NCBI GenBank assembly: GCA_026225945.1
Contig: JAMJFZ010000688.1
Coordinates: forward strand, 186,001 to 250,000
DNA: 64,000 bases
Direction: 5' to 3'
Origin: Cricetomys ansorgei
Lineage: Eukaryota > Chordata > Mammalia > Rodentia > Nesomyidae
Part shown: piece after piece, positions 35,590 through 48,766 of the stretch
How the letters are laid out: each line of letters begins with the position of its first letter
Numbering within the stretch: the stretch's first letter is position 1
Notes under the pieces: generated by a model
Told to the model about the DNA's origin: nothing
What the model saw: only the letters and a program-made list of their open reading frames with translations
The model's database searches: none
Position numbers and translations under genes: made by a program

Positions 35590-36675
35590 CAGTCTTCTGT
35601 GACATCAACAATGTAAATATGTGATACAATTTTGATGATGTGACACTGATAACCTAGGCCTGCGTCATCACAATTAGAAGAAAAATGTGATTGAATGAAG
35701 GATAGAGCATCTTAATGTGGACAACATGACATCATCATCAATGTAAAATATATGTCATCAAAATTAGAAAAAACTGGCATAATAATTGTGATGGAGTGAG
35801 GGCAAAAAATGTAAATACACATCACAATTTATAGATGACATCATAATTGGGAGAAGTTTACATAATATTTGGGATGGTATGACACTGTCAATGCAAGCAT
35901 GTGATATCAAAATTGGAAGACAATGATTTGAGAATTGGAAGAATATGATATCATAATTTGGGTTATATGACATCACCAGTGCTAAAAAATGACATCTTAT
36001 TGGGAAGAAACTGACAGCATAGCAACAATGTGACATCATCCACGTGAGTATGTGATATCATAATGAAAAGAAACTGACATCATAAATAGAGGGATGTGTT
36101 AACATCAATTTAAGAATATGTAATACTCATTGGATGAAATGGACACCATAATCGTGATGACATGAGGTCGATGATGTAAATATATGGCACCATAATAAAA
36201 AATACAAGAAAGCATGATTGGACAGAACAGACATCATAATTTGGATGATGTGACAAAGTTATTGCCAGAAAAGGTCATCATTATTGGAACAAATTATCTG
36301 ATCATTGTAAGACTGATATCATAATGTGGATTTATGACATCATGAATGTAAACATTTGTCATCACAATTGTAAGAAAATGACATCACAACTGTGATGTGA
36401 CTTCAACACTATAAAGATAGGAAATCAAAATAAGGAAAATATTTCTGCAAAAATGGAAGGAAATTACACCATCAACCATCACCTTGAGGATGTGACATAT
36501 TTTCATAATTGGAAGGAAATGATGTGATAATTGCAAAGAAATGACTTCTTAATGTGGATTCTGTGACATCAGCATTGTAATGAGAAAGGTATGGCATTAT
36601 ATTCAGAAGAAACTGCCATCATAATCATAATGGTGTCAGATCAACATTGTAAGTATATGCTATCATAATCACGAC
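35590..36675 (+). repeat. 22-bp satellite array, left part
   Basis: Degenerate 22-bp monomers beginning TGACATCA or TGACAYCA, with a variable 14-bp second half (ataattggaagaaa, aacaatgtaaatat, ataattgtgatgat and others). The array emerges gradually around 35590. No transcript-like or coding structure is seen; minus-strand frames (for example 35764-36039) are repeat artefacts. The right edge is cut by an insertion. Confidence 0.9.
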
Positions 36676-37952
36676 TGCTGAGGTCCAGCCTTGTTGAGGG
36701 CAAAGCTTAAAGGGGATGGATGAAAGAGTGGTGAGGGAAGACTCAGATGCAGGACACCATTCAGTTATGTTTTATAAGAGACTGAAAGAGAGGAAGCACA
36801 TCACGGTATGACTTGACATATTTTGACAATTTGTGACTTTCAAAGACTTTATTTATACACAAAATCATTTAAGAATTTGATGATTGATTACATACCCTCT
36901 GGAAGTCATTTTTGTAAAGTCTTCCTTGATTACATATGTATATTAAAATCAACAAATCAGGCAAATAGCAAATTTTGTCAAAACTAAAATCTAACATTAT
37001 GATAAAATTAGTTTTCTTTAACTCAACACCTTTCTCCTTAAAATTGGTGTCATAAAGCCTTTTGGTTAAAGAAATGGTAGAGAGGATGATGCTATTTGAG
37101 TTTGACTCTGTTTAAGTTGAACACTAGAGTTAATGGATTATAATGCCTGTTACATCAAACATATCTTTTTAACAACAGTCACTTTTAACCCTTGTTAAAT
37201 TCATCTTTCCCTTCTCTGTTCTGTTTAACAAAAGACCACCATCCTTTCTTTGATTCTTAAAAAGCAAAAGCAGTCTGCTGTTTGTCTTTCCATGCTATCA
37301 GAAAAGTCCTGAAAGTCCTGATTTGACATGTTTGCTCAGGAGGACAGGCAGTTCATTGAGCTAAAATGTCCTTTTCTGTGACTCTGTCATGAGCTCTTGT
37401 TTCAATACAATCCCTATCTTTATTGCAGTCCTGTAAAGATTTAAAGGACATTAGGACTCCTTGAATTGTTTACTTTATTTTCAGGAACATACCAAGCTTA
37501 TCATTAAGTATATGATCTCTCTCCCTGCCCATATTAATTCTTTATTTCTAAAGCTGGACATGAAAACCTGATGATCCACCTATAGCTCATCAGCTTCTAG
37601 AATTTCGCTAGTTTGTTTCTTCTTTAATAATTCTTCTTCCACCTCCTGTCTTATGCTTACTATTTTCATTTATTTATAATCTAAATGTATGTCTCAGTCA
37701 TAGACTCTAAGGAAGACTCCAATTTCTGCATATTTGTATTTCCCTATGTACTGCCATTAGTTTCATTTTTATTAACACCAGCATTTGTTACATTATTCCA
37801 ACTCTATCTTTTGGTGAGTGGCCTTTGACAGTAAAGAATATAAGTGAAAGGTGTTAGTGAATTTCTGTCAAGGGCAGTGAAGGGTCAATCAAGGTCATCC
37901 TAGCACTGGAACTTTGTGAAACAGAGCCTTCACTACACTTGGCATCACCACA
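36676..37952. mobile_element. LTR/ERV-like insertion inside the 22-bp array
   Basis: A ~1.28 kb non-satellite segment begins 'tgctgaggtccagccttg' and ends '...ggcatcaccaca', with monomers resuming at about 37957. The termini are TG...CA on both strands. Internal text such as 'caacacctttctccttaaaa' resembles rodent class II LTR elements (inference). No coding frame and no clean target-site duplication are seen, so family and orientation are uncertain. Confidence 0.45.
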
Positions 37953-40900
37953 GAAGGATACAACAGCATAATTGAATGGAACTGACATCATGAGTGTCTT
38001 GCTGTGATACAATCAATGTCAGGATTTGTCATCACAATTGGAATGAAATCACCTGATGATTGGAAGTATATGACATCATAGTGTGTATTATGTGACATCA
38101 TCATTAATGTAAGTATATGCCATCATAGATAGAAAACTGACATCATAATTGTGATGATGTGACATCAACAATGTAAATAAATGATATCCTAGTAAAAAGG
38201 TTATCACAGCATGAATAGAAGTAACTGACATCATAGTAGGGGTGATGTGTAACCATAAACCTGAAGAAGTGATATCATAATTGAAAGGAAATATGATGAT
38301 TGGAAGGATGTGACTTAATTTGGGTTATATACCATCGGCAATGTTCATCATAATCAGAAGAAACTGACCTCATAAATGATACTGTGACATAAACAATGTA
38401 AATATATGACATCTTATTTGAAAATAACTGACATCAAAATCAGGTTTTGGGAGATTATCAGTGTCAATGAATGACATCACAATTTGAAGAAACTGACATC
38501 AGATGATATGTTAATAATGTAAATATATGATATCATAAGCACATGAAAAATTAATTAGATGAAACTGACATCATAATTGAGATGGCATAACAGCATCAAT
38601 ATAAGTATGTAATGTCACAATTGCAAGAAAAGGACATGATCATAAGAAGGACTTCACATCATATGAGAATTATGTGGCATGAATGTAAATATATGACATC
38701 ACAACAAAAGACATGCTATATTTGTAAGGTATTGACATCATAATTAAGGTGATTTGATATCATCAGTGTAAATACACATCATTATAATTCAAAGAAGCAG
38801 ACATAATTGAGATGATGTGCCACAATTAATGACATATATAAGGATGTGAGAGCATAATTGAGATAATATGACAGTAGTAAATTATGTATGTGATATCATA
38901 GAAAGAAATAATGTGATAATTGGAGGGACATGCCAATATAATTACTATTATGTAACACCATCTTAATATGACATACAATAAACAACATAAATATATGAAA
39001 ATATAATGAGAATGATATGACATATTTGGAAGGAACTGACAGCTTAATTGGGATGTTATACCACCGTATCAATGTAAGAATGTGACATCAAAATTTGAAA
39101 CAAGTGACCTGATAATTGGAGGGGCATGGCATCATAATGTGGATTATGTAACATCATCAAAGTAAATATATCTCATCATAAATGAAAGGAATTGACATAA
39201 TTGCAAATTTGTAATATCAACAAGGTAAATATAAAATAATAATAAAAAGGGTATCACAGGATATTTGCAAGGAACTTATACCATAATTGATATGATATTC
39301 CACCATCAATGTGACATAATAATTAGAAAAAGTGACAAAAATATGGCATGAAAAATCTATATATATCTGAACATAAGAATGTAATTGAATTTTGAAGGTA
39401 CTGACATAATTGGAAATATGTGGAATTATCAATGTCAATATATGTCCTCATAATTTGAGGAAACTCTAATCACAATCATAATGATTTGACATTAACTACA
39501 TAACTATATGTCATCAAAAATTAAGGCATGGCATAATAGGAAGGACTGACATGATAATTATGATGATATGACATAAATGATATAAATAGATGACACCAAA
39601 ATAGGAAAGTGAAAGCATACTTGGAAGAAGCAAACATCATAATCACGATATTACTTCAACAGTATAAATATATGACCTCAGATAATGAAGAATGTGAAAG
39701 CATAATCAGCATATGACATCAACAATGTAAATTTATGACATCATAATAAGAATTAGGGAACTTTCATCATAATTCTGATGACATTACATTATCAAAGTTG
39801 ATCTGAGACATCACAATTTGAAGAATATGACATTATAATTGGAGCATAGGACGACATAATGTGGATTATGTGACATCGTCAATGGCATTAAAAGATATCA
39901 CGATTGGTGGAAACTACAATTTTGACATGAATGTTGTAAATATATGACATTATAATTGGAAGATATTGACATCATAAATAGTCACATCATGATGTGACTA
40001 CAGCCATGTAAATATAAGTCATCATAATATGAGCTGTATGACAACATTATAAGGAAACAACATCATAATTGTAATGACAAACAACAATGTATATGTATGA
40101 TATACTTTGAATGATTTGACAGCAAAATTGGGAAGAACTTACATCATAATTTGAATGATGTGACACCATCAATATGACATGGTGACATCACAATTGGAAG
40201 GAAATGATGTGATATTGTGAGGATAAAGCATATTAATATGGATTATAATAGTATAATCAGTGTACATATGTCACCATAATTGGATGAAATTAACATCATA
40301 ATCATGATATGACATCAACCATGTAAATATAGGACACCTTATTAGAAGAAATCACATCACAGTCAATATGATGTTATGCAAACAATATAAATATATGGTA
40401 TAATGAGAAATGACAGCATAAAACGAAGGAACTGACAACATAATTATGTGAAACCATCAATGCAAGTATGTAACATCTCAATTGGTAGGAAATGATGTGA
40501 TAATTGGAGGATATGAAATGATGATTGGAGTTATGTATCATTGGCAGTGTAACTATATGACACCATAATTGGAAGAAACTGAAACCATAATTGTGATAAG
40601 TTTACATCAACAATGTAAATATATGACATCCCAATAAGGGTGTGACATCAAATTTGGAAGGAATTTACATCAAATTGGCAAAATGTGACATCTTCAATAG
40701 CAATATATGACAACATAATTTGAATAAACTGATACCATAATCAAGATGATGTGATGTCAACAATGTAAATATATGTCGTTATAATAAAATATTTGATAGC
40801 ATAACTGGAAAGAACTACCATCATTATTGAGATGTGACACCATCATTCTTAAGGATGTTCGATCACAATTGGAAGGAAAATGATGTGATAATTGGCAGAA

Positions 40901-42355
40901 TAATATGGATTACGTACCATCATCACTGTCAATATATGACACCATAATTGAAAGAAACCAACATCCTAATTGCAATGATCATCAATGTAAACATATGAAA
41001 TAATAAAAGAAGTGTATGGCAGCATAATTGGAAGGAACTGATTTCATAATTGGGAGGTTGTGACATTATTAAGGTAAGTGTGTTATATCACACTTGGAAG
41101 GAAATGATGTGATATTTAGACATGACAACATAATTTGGGTTATGTGACATCATCTATGTCAGTATGTAATATAATGTGAAGAAACTAACATCATAATTGT
41201 GATAATGTGACATCAACAGTGAAAATATATAATAACATAACGAACAGAAAGTTACATACATGGGGTGATGTGATAAAATCATATCAATGAAAATATAGGC
41301 CATAGTAATTGGAAGAAAATGTATGACATAATAACATGAAGTATGTAACAGCATAATTTGAAATAACTGGTATCATATTTGTGACGATGTAACACTATCA
41401 ACCAAAATGTCTGACATAACTGAAAGGAAAAGATGTGCTTATTGGAAGGATATGACATTATAATCAGGATTATGTAGCAAAATAATGTAAATAAGTGACA
41501 TCATAATTTATGGAAAACAACCACATAATCATGATGATGTGATAGCGAGGTAAATACATGACATCATTATTTTATGACAGATTACATGAATATTGGAAGG
41601 ACATGACAGCATAGTTGAGATAATGTAACATCATCAATGTACATATAGGACAGCAAAATTGAAAAATACTGACATTGTAATTGTTATGATGTGATATCAA
41701 GAATGTAAATATATGACATCATAAGAAGAAGTATATGACAGGATATTTGGAAGGATATCATAATCGTTAAGATGTGATGCCTTCAACATAATTTGTGACC
41801 ACACAATTGAAAGGAAATGATCTGACAATAGGAAGCATGTGACACCATAATTTGGATTATGTGGCACCATCAATAAAAACTTATGACTTTGTAAGTGGAA
41901 CAAACTAACACCAAAATCTGGTGGATGTGAAACCAATAATGCAAGTATACGACATCATAATAGAAATGACATCCAACATACTTGGAAGGACAAGAAATCA
42001 TAATTTGCATGATGTGACATCAAAATATCAATATGATATCAAAATGGGAAGAAAATTACATCATTATTATGATGATGTAACAACCACAATGTAATGTGTA
42101 AAGATATGAGATCATCAAAAGAATAATATGATACCATTTTTGGTTGACCAATTATACGGATGTGACATTATAATTGCCAGGAACAGATGTCATAGTTGAT
42201 ATGAAGTAAAAATATCAATGTAATATATGATATCCTAATCAAAAGAAACTGATATCATAAATAAGTTGATGTGACACCATTAATGCCAATGTATGACATC
42301 ATAGCTGGAAGGAATAGACATGGTATTTGGGGTGATATGATATCAACAATGTAAA
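37953..42355 (+). repeat. 22-bp satellite array, main part, with 11-monomer higher-order repeat
   Basis: Parsed directly, 40551-40940 breaks into consecutive monomers of 22 bp (a few 19-23, one shortened to 14), nearly all starting TGACATCA-like. The second halves follow a fixed order of eleven types. Markers for the types include ggaagaaac, tgtgatgatg, aatgtaaatata, aataagaag, ggaaggaac, gggatgatg, ccatcaatgtaagta, cacaattggaagg, gatgtgataattgg, aatgtggattatg and catcaatgtaaata. Eleven monomers make ~242 bp, and the 'ggattatg' marker is often spaced 220-235 bp, elsewhere up to ~385 bp. Roughly 200 monomers lie in this part. No gene is present. Confidence 0.92.
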
Positions 42356-45300
42356 TATATCTGTGGTTCCTCTTCAGTGTCAGATGGAACAGTGTGTCCT
42401 GTTGAACAAATTTGCATCTGTAGTATTCCTTCCATGTAAGTTTTTGGGTGTAGAATGAACAGTTTTATTTCGGGGTTCCCTGGCCTCTAAAGTATATCAG
42501 GTCCCACCCAAGGTGTGCATACACCTGCTGTTCACTATGGGAAATACATCCAGTCCTCCAACACAGGAGCATGTCCACAGGCAGGTGGCAGTGTGCTTTA
42601 GGGTTGCACTTTGCAGCAAAGCACAGGTCCATTTCAGGAGTGTAAAAGGCTACACATGTAAAATGTCACTGACATGAATTTCTAAATGTGAGCATACAAG
42701 AATAACACCAATTGATATACAATGTGGATGGGGAAAATCTCACAGGTCTCAGATCAACATACAGCTGAGGAAAGCTGAGAGTGGAGAAATGTATCCAGTA
42801 AAGAGCACACTGATTGAATGTCCATGGCCATATGATCAGCCCTGAAAGCATGCTTTAAGTTAACATCAATCTGATTGAGCAGGATACATTTTATCTCAAA
42901 GGAATTTATATACATAATATATATTATACATAATATAGATACACATCAATATGCAAGACACCCGTGATAATGTCAATGAGGCAGCACCAATGAAGACTTA
43001 GAGAATATAGGGAGAGAAGATACCAGTTCAAATGAAGCAAGTTACATTTGGAATTATTGGGCTTCAGAGTGAAGTTTGTTGCTCTGTGGGTAAAGCAGTT
43101 TTGGCTCTGATTAAAAATACTGATGATCAAGTTTGTTAACTTCTTTCTGGAAAGAAGAAAATATATGATTTCCTTTGTGTAGGATGAGGCAGGAGAGTGA
43201 CATCATGATGTCATCCCACCTGGTAGGTTTTCCTGAGAACAGAATATCTTTTATGCTTCTTCATATGTAAGAGTTTGTATTCTAATTTCAGCTTAATTCT
43301 TCAATATCTAGACTGTAGAGTTTCTCAAAAATATCTTTGAGTCCAAAAGGTGCAATGAAGAGTACCAGAAGGTACTGTTACTGAATGTTAATGGTTGCGC
43401 TTGAGTTCACAGAAAACTCAAGCAGCAAATGACTCGATGGAATTGCAGCTACTAACAGCTTCTGCCTCAAACAATCTGAATGATCCCCCAAGCCCACAGG
43501 AAAACTCCTTTATCTCAAACATGGTAAAGTCATGGACTCAAGTCAGTATCACCATGAAGCACTAGATGTGAACTGTAGTGATTACTTAGAGAAGTAATCA
43601 ACCTTGCAGGCTGCTGGTGACCAGGACAAGACTGACAAAAAAAGGGAGTACTCCAGTCATCCAGGCAGGATGAAGCCTCTGTCCCCCAAATTCTATGACT
43701 AGGAGGGACTGAGGTGCATCTCCATGATGAACTGGAGGGCCTGGAGTCTAGAATTCATCATAATTGTGATCCGTCAGGTTGTATCCATCTTTAAAGTCCA
43801 CCACTGTTTTCTCCCTACCATTTAATGTTGCTGCCATTATGTATGCCCCATATCTCCCATTTCCTCCACCCTCTTGATGCCAGGGTCCTTGCTGACACCC
43901 AGCTCCTGATGGGCCCTGCCATTCCCCCATGTGGCATGCCTCTTGGGATCAGGAAGACCAATCCACCTCATAAAGAATGTGTATCTAACTTCTATGCTTA
44001 AAGAGGATAATCTCAAAAGAGTTTGATCAACTGGAGCAGGAAAATGATGATGGTTAGGCAGGTCCATAAATAGATTCACAATAATGAAAAGTTGAAGATT
44101 AGAAAGCTGGATGAGATTGTGACAAGTACAGAGCTGAGAACCAAGATGATTCTCAGTAAATTTCCACTGGAAAACTGAAGCAGGTGGCAAAATGGACACC
44201 TAAACCTGGCAGTGAACCAGCACCTCTAATTATGGCTGGGACAGAGAATTCTCAGCTTTCAGTGTCAGAATCAGGTCCAGCTACCCCAAAACCTACCTCA
44301 CTTCCAATTCCCTGAGGACACATCAGGAACTTGGGTTCTCCTGGGGACTAATGCAATCATGGCAGTCCTTCCTGGAAACACCCAGGACCCCAAGGCAGAG
44401 GTGAGGAATGATGGCAATGGTAGAAGCAATGTTCCTCCAACACCTCCCTGCTGGTAAATCCAGCCCAAAGATGGCATTTGGATGCTGAAATGTTTGGGAC
44501 AACTGACAAGCATCTCAAATAAGAACCCATGTCCCTAGATGACAACATGAAGATGGACAGCTAACTGAATTGGGAGACATGACAGGGCTCAGCAACAGGA
44601 CAAACCAACTCATCTCAGGAGGCTGAAATGGGGATAAAAATATCACCAGGGTAGCTGATGTCACAGCTGTTAAATCTCCTGATCTGTCAAACCAAAACTC
44701 AGATGAAGCCAATGAGAGAGCAGCCACCCACTCAGGGCTTCTCTCCTCTGCCTCCAACATGCTAACCCACAGGTCTAACATGTCCACCAATCCTGACCCT
44801 CAATTCAAGGACATGATGAAAGTGGTGTAGGATTCCAATGAAATCTGCTGTGATATATGCACTTCTGAAAAGATAGGTTTCACCTCCTAAAACCCAGAGC
44901 TATTGCAGAAGAAATCTGTGCCAGCTTAATCACAGTCCTGGATTCTTGTACTCTAAACCTGAGGTCCCACTCCCTTAGGGAGATTTTAAAAATTAGGCAC
45001 AAGGAGCCATGACTCTGTATATATGGAATCCTAAACATACAGCCACAAGAGGCAACAGTTACCAGCCTTTCTCCATGGAGTCCTGGATACAGTCGCTGAG
45101 TCCCTTTGAGGATCTTACAAGTACAGACATATGTCAGTCTGACATTGGGTGGACCTGAGTGGAAACTCTCAGGTATCATCAGATCCCTGAAGCCAGTGAA
45201 GTACTCCTAATGGATCAGAGGGACATTTGAAGTAGCCTGGAGACCACTTGCCCCTGCACGAAGTTCATAGTGAGGGTATATCTGACTGTGAATACTCTAA

Positions 45301-45790
45301 ACCTCTTAGGAGTTGGCCACCTGCTCCCCACAGTAACAGAGGGATATCAGAGAACAGACCAAGACCAAGAGCCAAATTCCCTCTGGTCAGCCCACAGACC
45401 CAGCTCTCACTACCAACAAGGAATCAAATATGTGTCTACTGGTTGGAGACAGTTTAAAAGGACAAATGAATTGATGGCATCAGTCTCAGAGACCATTCCT
45501 ATATTCAGAGTCTAGGAGCTGCTACCCAGAACTCCTGCTTTAGCTAAGCCACAATTCTGGAGCATGGCTTCTGGGCATTGTGGTACAGAGCTCAGTCCTT
45601 CAGGTCTGTGCCTGTATCCTGGGGTCTTCTTTGATAACCCTGGACCTCCAAATTCCCAGCAAAACTCTAGGGGTGCCACTGCCTCTCAGCTATATTCCAA
45701 CAGTGGAGGCTTCCGCCCTGAGACTCTGTCTTAGCACAACTATCTGTTCACAGGCCCAATCTCTCTCCTGGAGCTGCTTCTGGAGTAGCT
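42355..45790. other. Unidentified sequence between the satellite and the retrovirus
   Basis: No repeat family or gene is recognised. Short fairly open stretches occur, for instance a plus-strand frame 44640-44830 (ITRVADVTAVKSPDL...) and minus-strand frames at 43748-43930 and 43837-44199. Stops and frame changes surround each, so a decayed retrocopy is possible but unproven. A small AT block (TATA-rich) lies near 42910-42945. Confidence 0.4.
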
Positions 45791-46168
45791 TGTTAATTTT
45801 ATCTTTCAACCACTTAATGAGAGTCCATTGTTGACTTTTCCATTGCTCTTTATTAACCACAAACCATGTCAAATCTCAGGGAATTCTTTACCCAAGCTGC
45901 TAGACAGAGAGCTCACTCCAATGCTTCCTCACCCCATGCTCTCCTCCTCGTTTTCCTTCTTGTTCCTGCTTCATCTCTTACTCCCTGCTCCCTCCTTGCT
46001 CCACCTCTCAATCCCCAGGTGATTTTCTTCCTGTTTTCACTTAGAGCCTCAATAAACAAATAACAGGAACGTCCTGTTGGGGGTGGAAGCTGAGGATAGC
46101 ACAGAAGTGTAAACAAGTAAAAGACAAATCTTAACTAAAATATTATCCACAACTAACATACCACAACA
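45791..46168 (-). repeat. 3' LTR of the retrovirus remnant
   Basis: Reads TGTTGTGG...ATTAACA on the minus strand (378 bp). The polyadenylation signal AATAAA sits in 'ttaataaagagcaatgg'. It is preceded by a short purine run (AAAAAGGG) that can be the polypurine tract. R/U5 closely matches the other LTR, but U3 differs markedly. Frames across it (45828-46063) are incidental. Confidence 0.85.
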
Positions 46169-46298
46169 TCGCACCCTTTTTGTTTAAAATAAGAACAATA
46201 TTGACTCAATCAAATGAAGCTAAGATATCACCAGACTGCTCATGCAGTTCAAAAATCTTTGTGAGTGTAACTGTCCCATAACATCAAGTATCAAGTCC

Positions 46299-46472
46299 AA
46301 AGTTCACCAATTGTTCATAAAAGTTAACCAACTGTTCATAATTTCACCAGTTGTTAATAAAGGTTCACCAATTGTTCATAAAAGTTCACCAACAGTTCAT
46401 AAATGTTCACCAACTGTTCATAAAAGTTCACCAATTGTCCATAAAAGTTCACCAATTGTTCATAAAAGTTCA
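46299..46472. repeat. 21-bp minisatellite, 8 units, just inside the 3' LTR
   Basis: Eight consecutive units read 'gttcaccaattgttcata' with a leading AAA. All are 21 bp except one of 19 bp. The SPIVHKSS-like repeat peptide read through it (46242-46496) is a translation of the repeat, not a gene. Confidence 0.95.
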
Positions 46473-46551
46473 ATGTTTAGCAAAATGCTCATGTAGTTCA
46501 AATCTCTTTGAAGAGAATCAGAGGTAGCAGAAGACAATGCGGTAAGAATCA

Positions 46552-46664
46552 GCAGGTATCTGCATCTGCATCATCACAGTTGAACACTGTGGAAGCTGCC
46601 TCAATTTTAGGCAGGTATCTGCATCTGCATCACAGTTTAGTACTGTGAGAGCTGCCTCAATTTT
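46552..46664. repeat. Direct duplication of ~55-59 bp
   Basis: 'gcaggtatctgcatctgcat' starts at 46552 and again at 46611, each followed by 'cacagtt' and ending 'agctgcctcaatttt'. This is a two-copy direct repeat near the 3' end of the retroviral internal region. Confidence 0.9.
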
Positions 46665-47562
46665 GAAAACAAGCTCCCTGTTCTGCTGCAGAGGTGCAGA
46701 GCTGCAGAGCTGTCTCCAAGATGGTTTCAGAAGACAAGATAGTTTTCTGAAGCCAATAGCTTCCCATATTTCCCCTTTTCAAGATGACTGCACCTCTCTT
46801 AGGAGAGAATTAATGAACAATGAAAATGACCTGTCCTTGGGTTACTGATAGCATGATCAAAATCCTGCCTTAGGCAATTTTATGTCATAATTTTCAATCA
46901 CGTCTCTGACTGCAAGCCTCTGTATTAAGCTGGGGAACTCAATTTTGTGTTATCCATTGCCTCTGGTCTTTCACCGTGCTGTAAGGAGACCTTTATGCAA
47001 GCATAGGAGCAAGGCAGCTAAGAAGCCCTTCAACAGTCCATTTACATGGAACTATTGAGATTGAAGACTGGACAGTAACCCGCAACTCTGATGTCTCTCA
47101 TCAGTTCAGTGGTCTCTGTATACTCTCAGTTGGATGTTTCATTTCTGAGAAAGACAAAAACACAACCTTTCCCACACATGGGATGGAGTTTCCACACTCC
47201 AGGCTATTATTATTATTATTAGAGCAAAATGATTAAACATTATCTTTTTTAAATTAAAATTTTTATCATTTCAGGTTAAAATAGCCAATTATAAATTTAT
47301 CCTATCCCCCTTCTTTTTTAAATTTAAGCTGAAGTTTTATTTATCACATATAGTTTTAAAATCCAATAATTTGTCTCTTTCTTGCTGGACATTCATTTAA
47401 CATGCCAGCCTCGGGATTTGTAGCTGTGGCTGATAACAGAAACAGCTAACCACTGCAATGCCTTATGGGTTTTGTAGTCCATGACAAACCGTGAAATTTG
47501 GAATTTTTACCAATATTAACCATAAACAAACTTCCAAATATAGGTAAAATAATTCTTTTTTG

Positions 47563-47937
47563 TCAACCAAATAAAACCACATACCAAATCTCTAGAGAAC
47601 CAGGACCAGTTGGCTGAATTTTTGGTACAAACTCCTGAACATTGCGAGTCTTGTTATTTAACAACCATAGCCAAGTGACAGCTAAGAGAAAAACTCTAAC
47701 ACAGACAATGTAGATTCTGCCCAAGCTCTCTGAGTTGCTTAGTGAAATGATCCATTTTAAAATATTGCCTTCCTTTTGTATCATGAGCTCAGTGAAGGAA
47801 CACACAGAAAGCATACAATCAAACTTTGGGTCTATGTAATTTACATATGCATTCTGTAATCTGCTTTCTACCTGAGTTAAACTTTTCTGTCTGTTTAAAT
47901 CTGAATCGCCGTTCAATGCTTGAAATGAATTAATCAA
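47563..47937 (-). pseudogene. Env-like tail of the retrovirus remnant (uncertain)
   Basis: A 124-codon minus-strand frame between pro and the 3' LTR. It has one strongly hydrophobic stretch (IYIVCVRVFLLAVTWLWLL) that could be a membrane anchor, followed by a polar tail. The position fits the transmembrane subunit of env, but I see no diagnostic env motif. It may be a chance frame in decayed retroviral sequence. Confidence 0.3.
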
Positions 47938-48199
47938 ATCTTGAGTAATTAACCCAAAGATAGGTTCGTTAAACCAGATATTAATTTTTAGTGGCTTTTG
48001 TACAAAATATTGGCATAGGTGGTACTATCTGAGAATACCTGGGGAATGACTTTCCATTGATACCATCTAACAGGCTGAGAATTATTATCAATACCTGTTC
48101 TGTCCTGCTTATGGACAACCTGGACAGCCTATGATTGTTTTTGATAACATTTTTTAATATCTTTATCAATAGCATCTTGAATCTTACAGATTGTCTCTG

Positions 48200-48716
48200 A
48201 GATTAAAGGAATGTTAAGTTGTACATTCCATTGTTTTAATAGGTCTCTTCTCCATAAACTTATAGCTAGATCTGCCACATATGGTCTTACATTCCTATTT
48301 TACTTTCTGGTCTTATGCATTTTACACCTGTTCTATTTTGTTTTAATTGAGAAAATGTTCCAGTTCCTAAAAGCTTAGCAGATGCTCTTGAAGAGGCCAG
48401 TTTGAATTCCAGGAGTCTTTTGAAATGATTGTCACATTGGCTCCTGAGTCTACCAATCCTTTAATTAAAACTCCATTTGTTTGTAATTTTCATTAGGTCT
48501 CTGATCATTTGTAGTTGCTTGCCAAAATACTTGTTTTTCAGTACTTTTTAATTCACCTGTTTTATCAGCTCTGCCCTTGATATCAAAGTCTAAAGCAGTG
48601 CTGTCTTTAGCTTCAGGCACTACCTGTTTTAGTCTCTCAGAGGATGTGTTAATCCATTGCTGGTAAGAAATTGTTGGCTCATATTTTCTCTGATAGGGGC
48701 CTGAGCTGAGTCCCAA
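48200..48716 (-). pseudogene. Retroviral pro remnant (dUTPase-like start, aspartic protease)
   Basis: The frame at 48465-48716 holds a segment (DSTALDFDI) resembling the start of a betaretroviral dUTPase/protease precursor. In a neighbouring frame the retropepsin active-site motif LVDSGANVT is clear, with DSGA at 48439-48450. Further on, the family's downstream LWGRD-type motif appears as LWRRDLLKQW. In retroviruses this enzyme is a homodimeric aspartic protease that cleaves the polyproteins. Frame changes and stops here make it non-functional. Confidence 0.75.
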
Positions 48717-48766
48717 AAGGCATTTCCCAAAAGCAAAGAATTACCTTGAATATCGTTTACAGATCT

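Noticed and set aside
35764..41936. Minus-strand frames rich in Tyr, Ile, His and Ser (35764-36039, 38826-39023, 41154-41354 and others)
   Set aside because: They are reverse translations of the TGACATCA satellite; repeated peptides such as SHYHNYDV mirror the monomer.
35590..42355. CRISPR-like array
   Set aside because: Repeats are contiguous 22-bp monomers with no unique spacers, no leader and no cas genes, in a rodent genome. It is a satellite.
46242..46496. Peptide repeat SPIVHKSS as a small repetitive protein
   Set aside because: A direct reading of the 21-bp minisatellite inside a dead retrovirus; no other coding sign.
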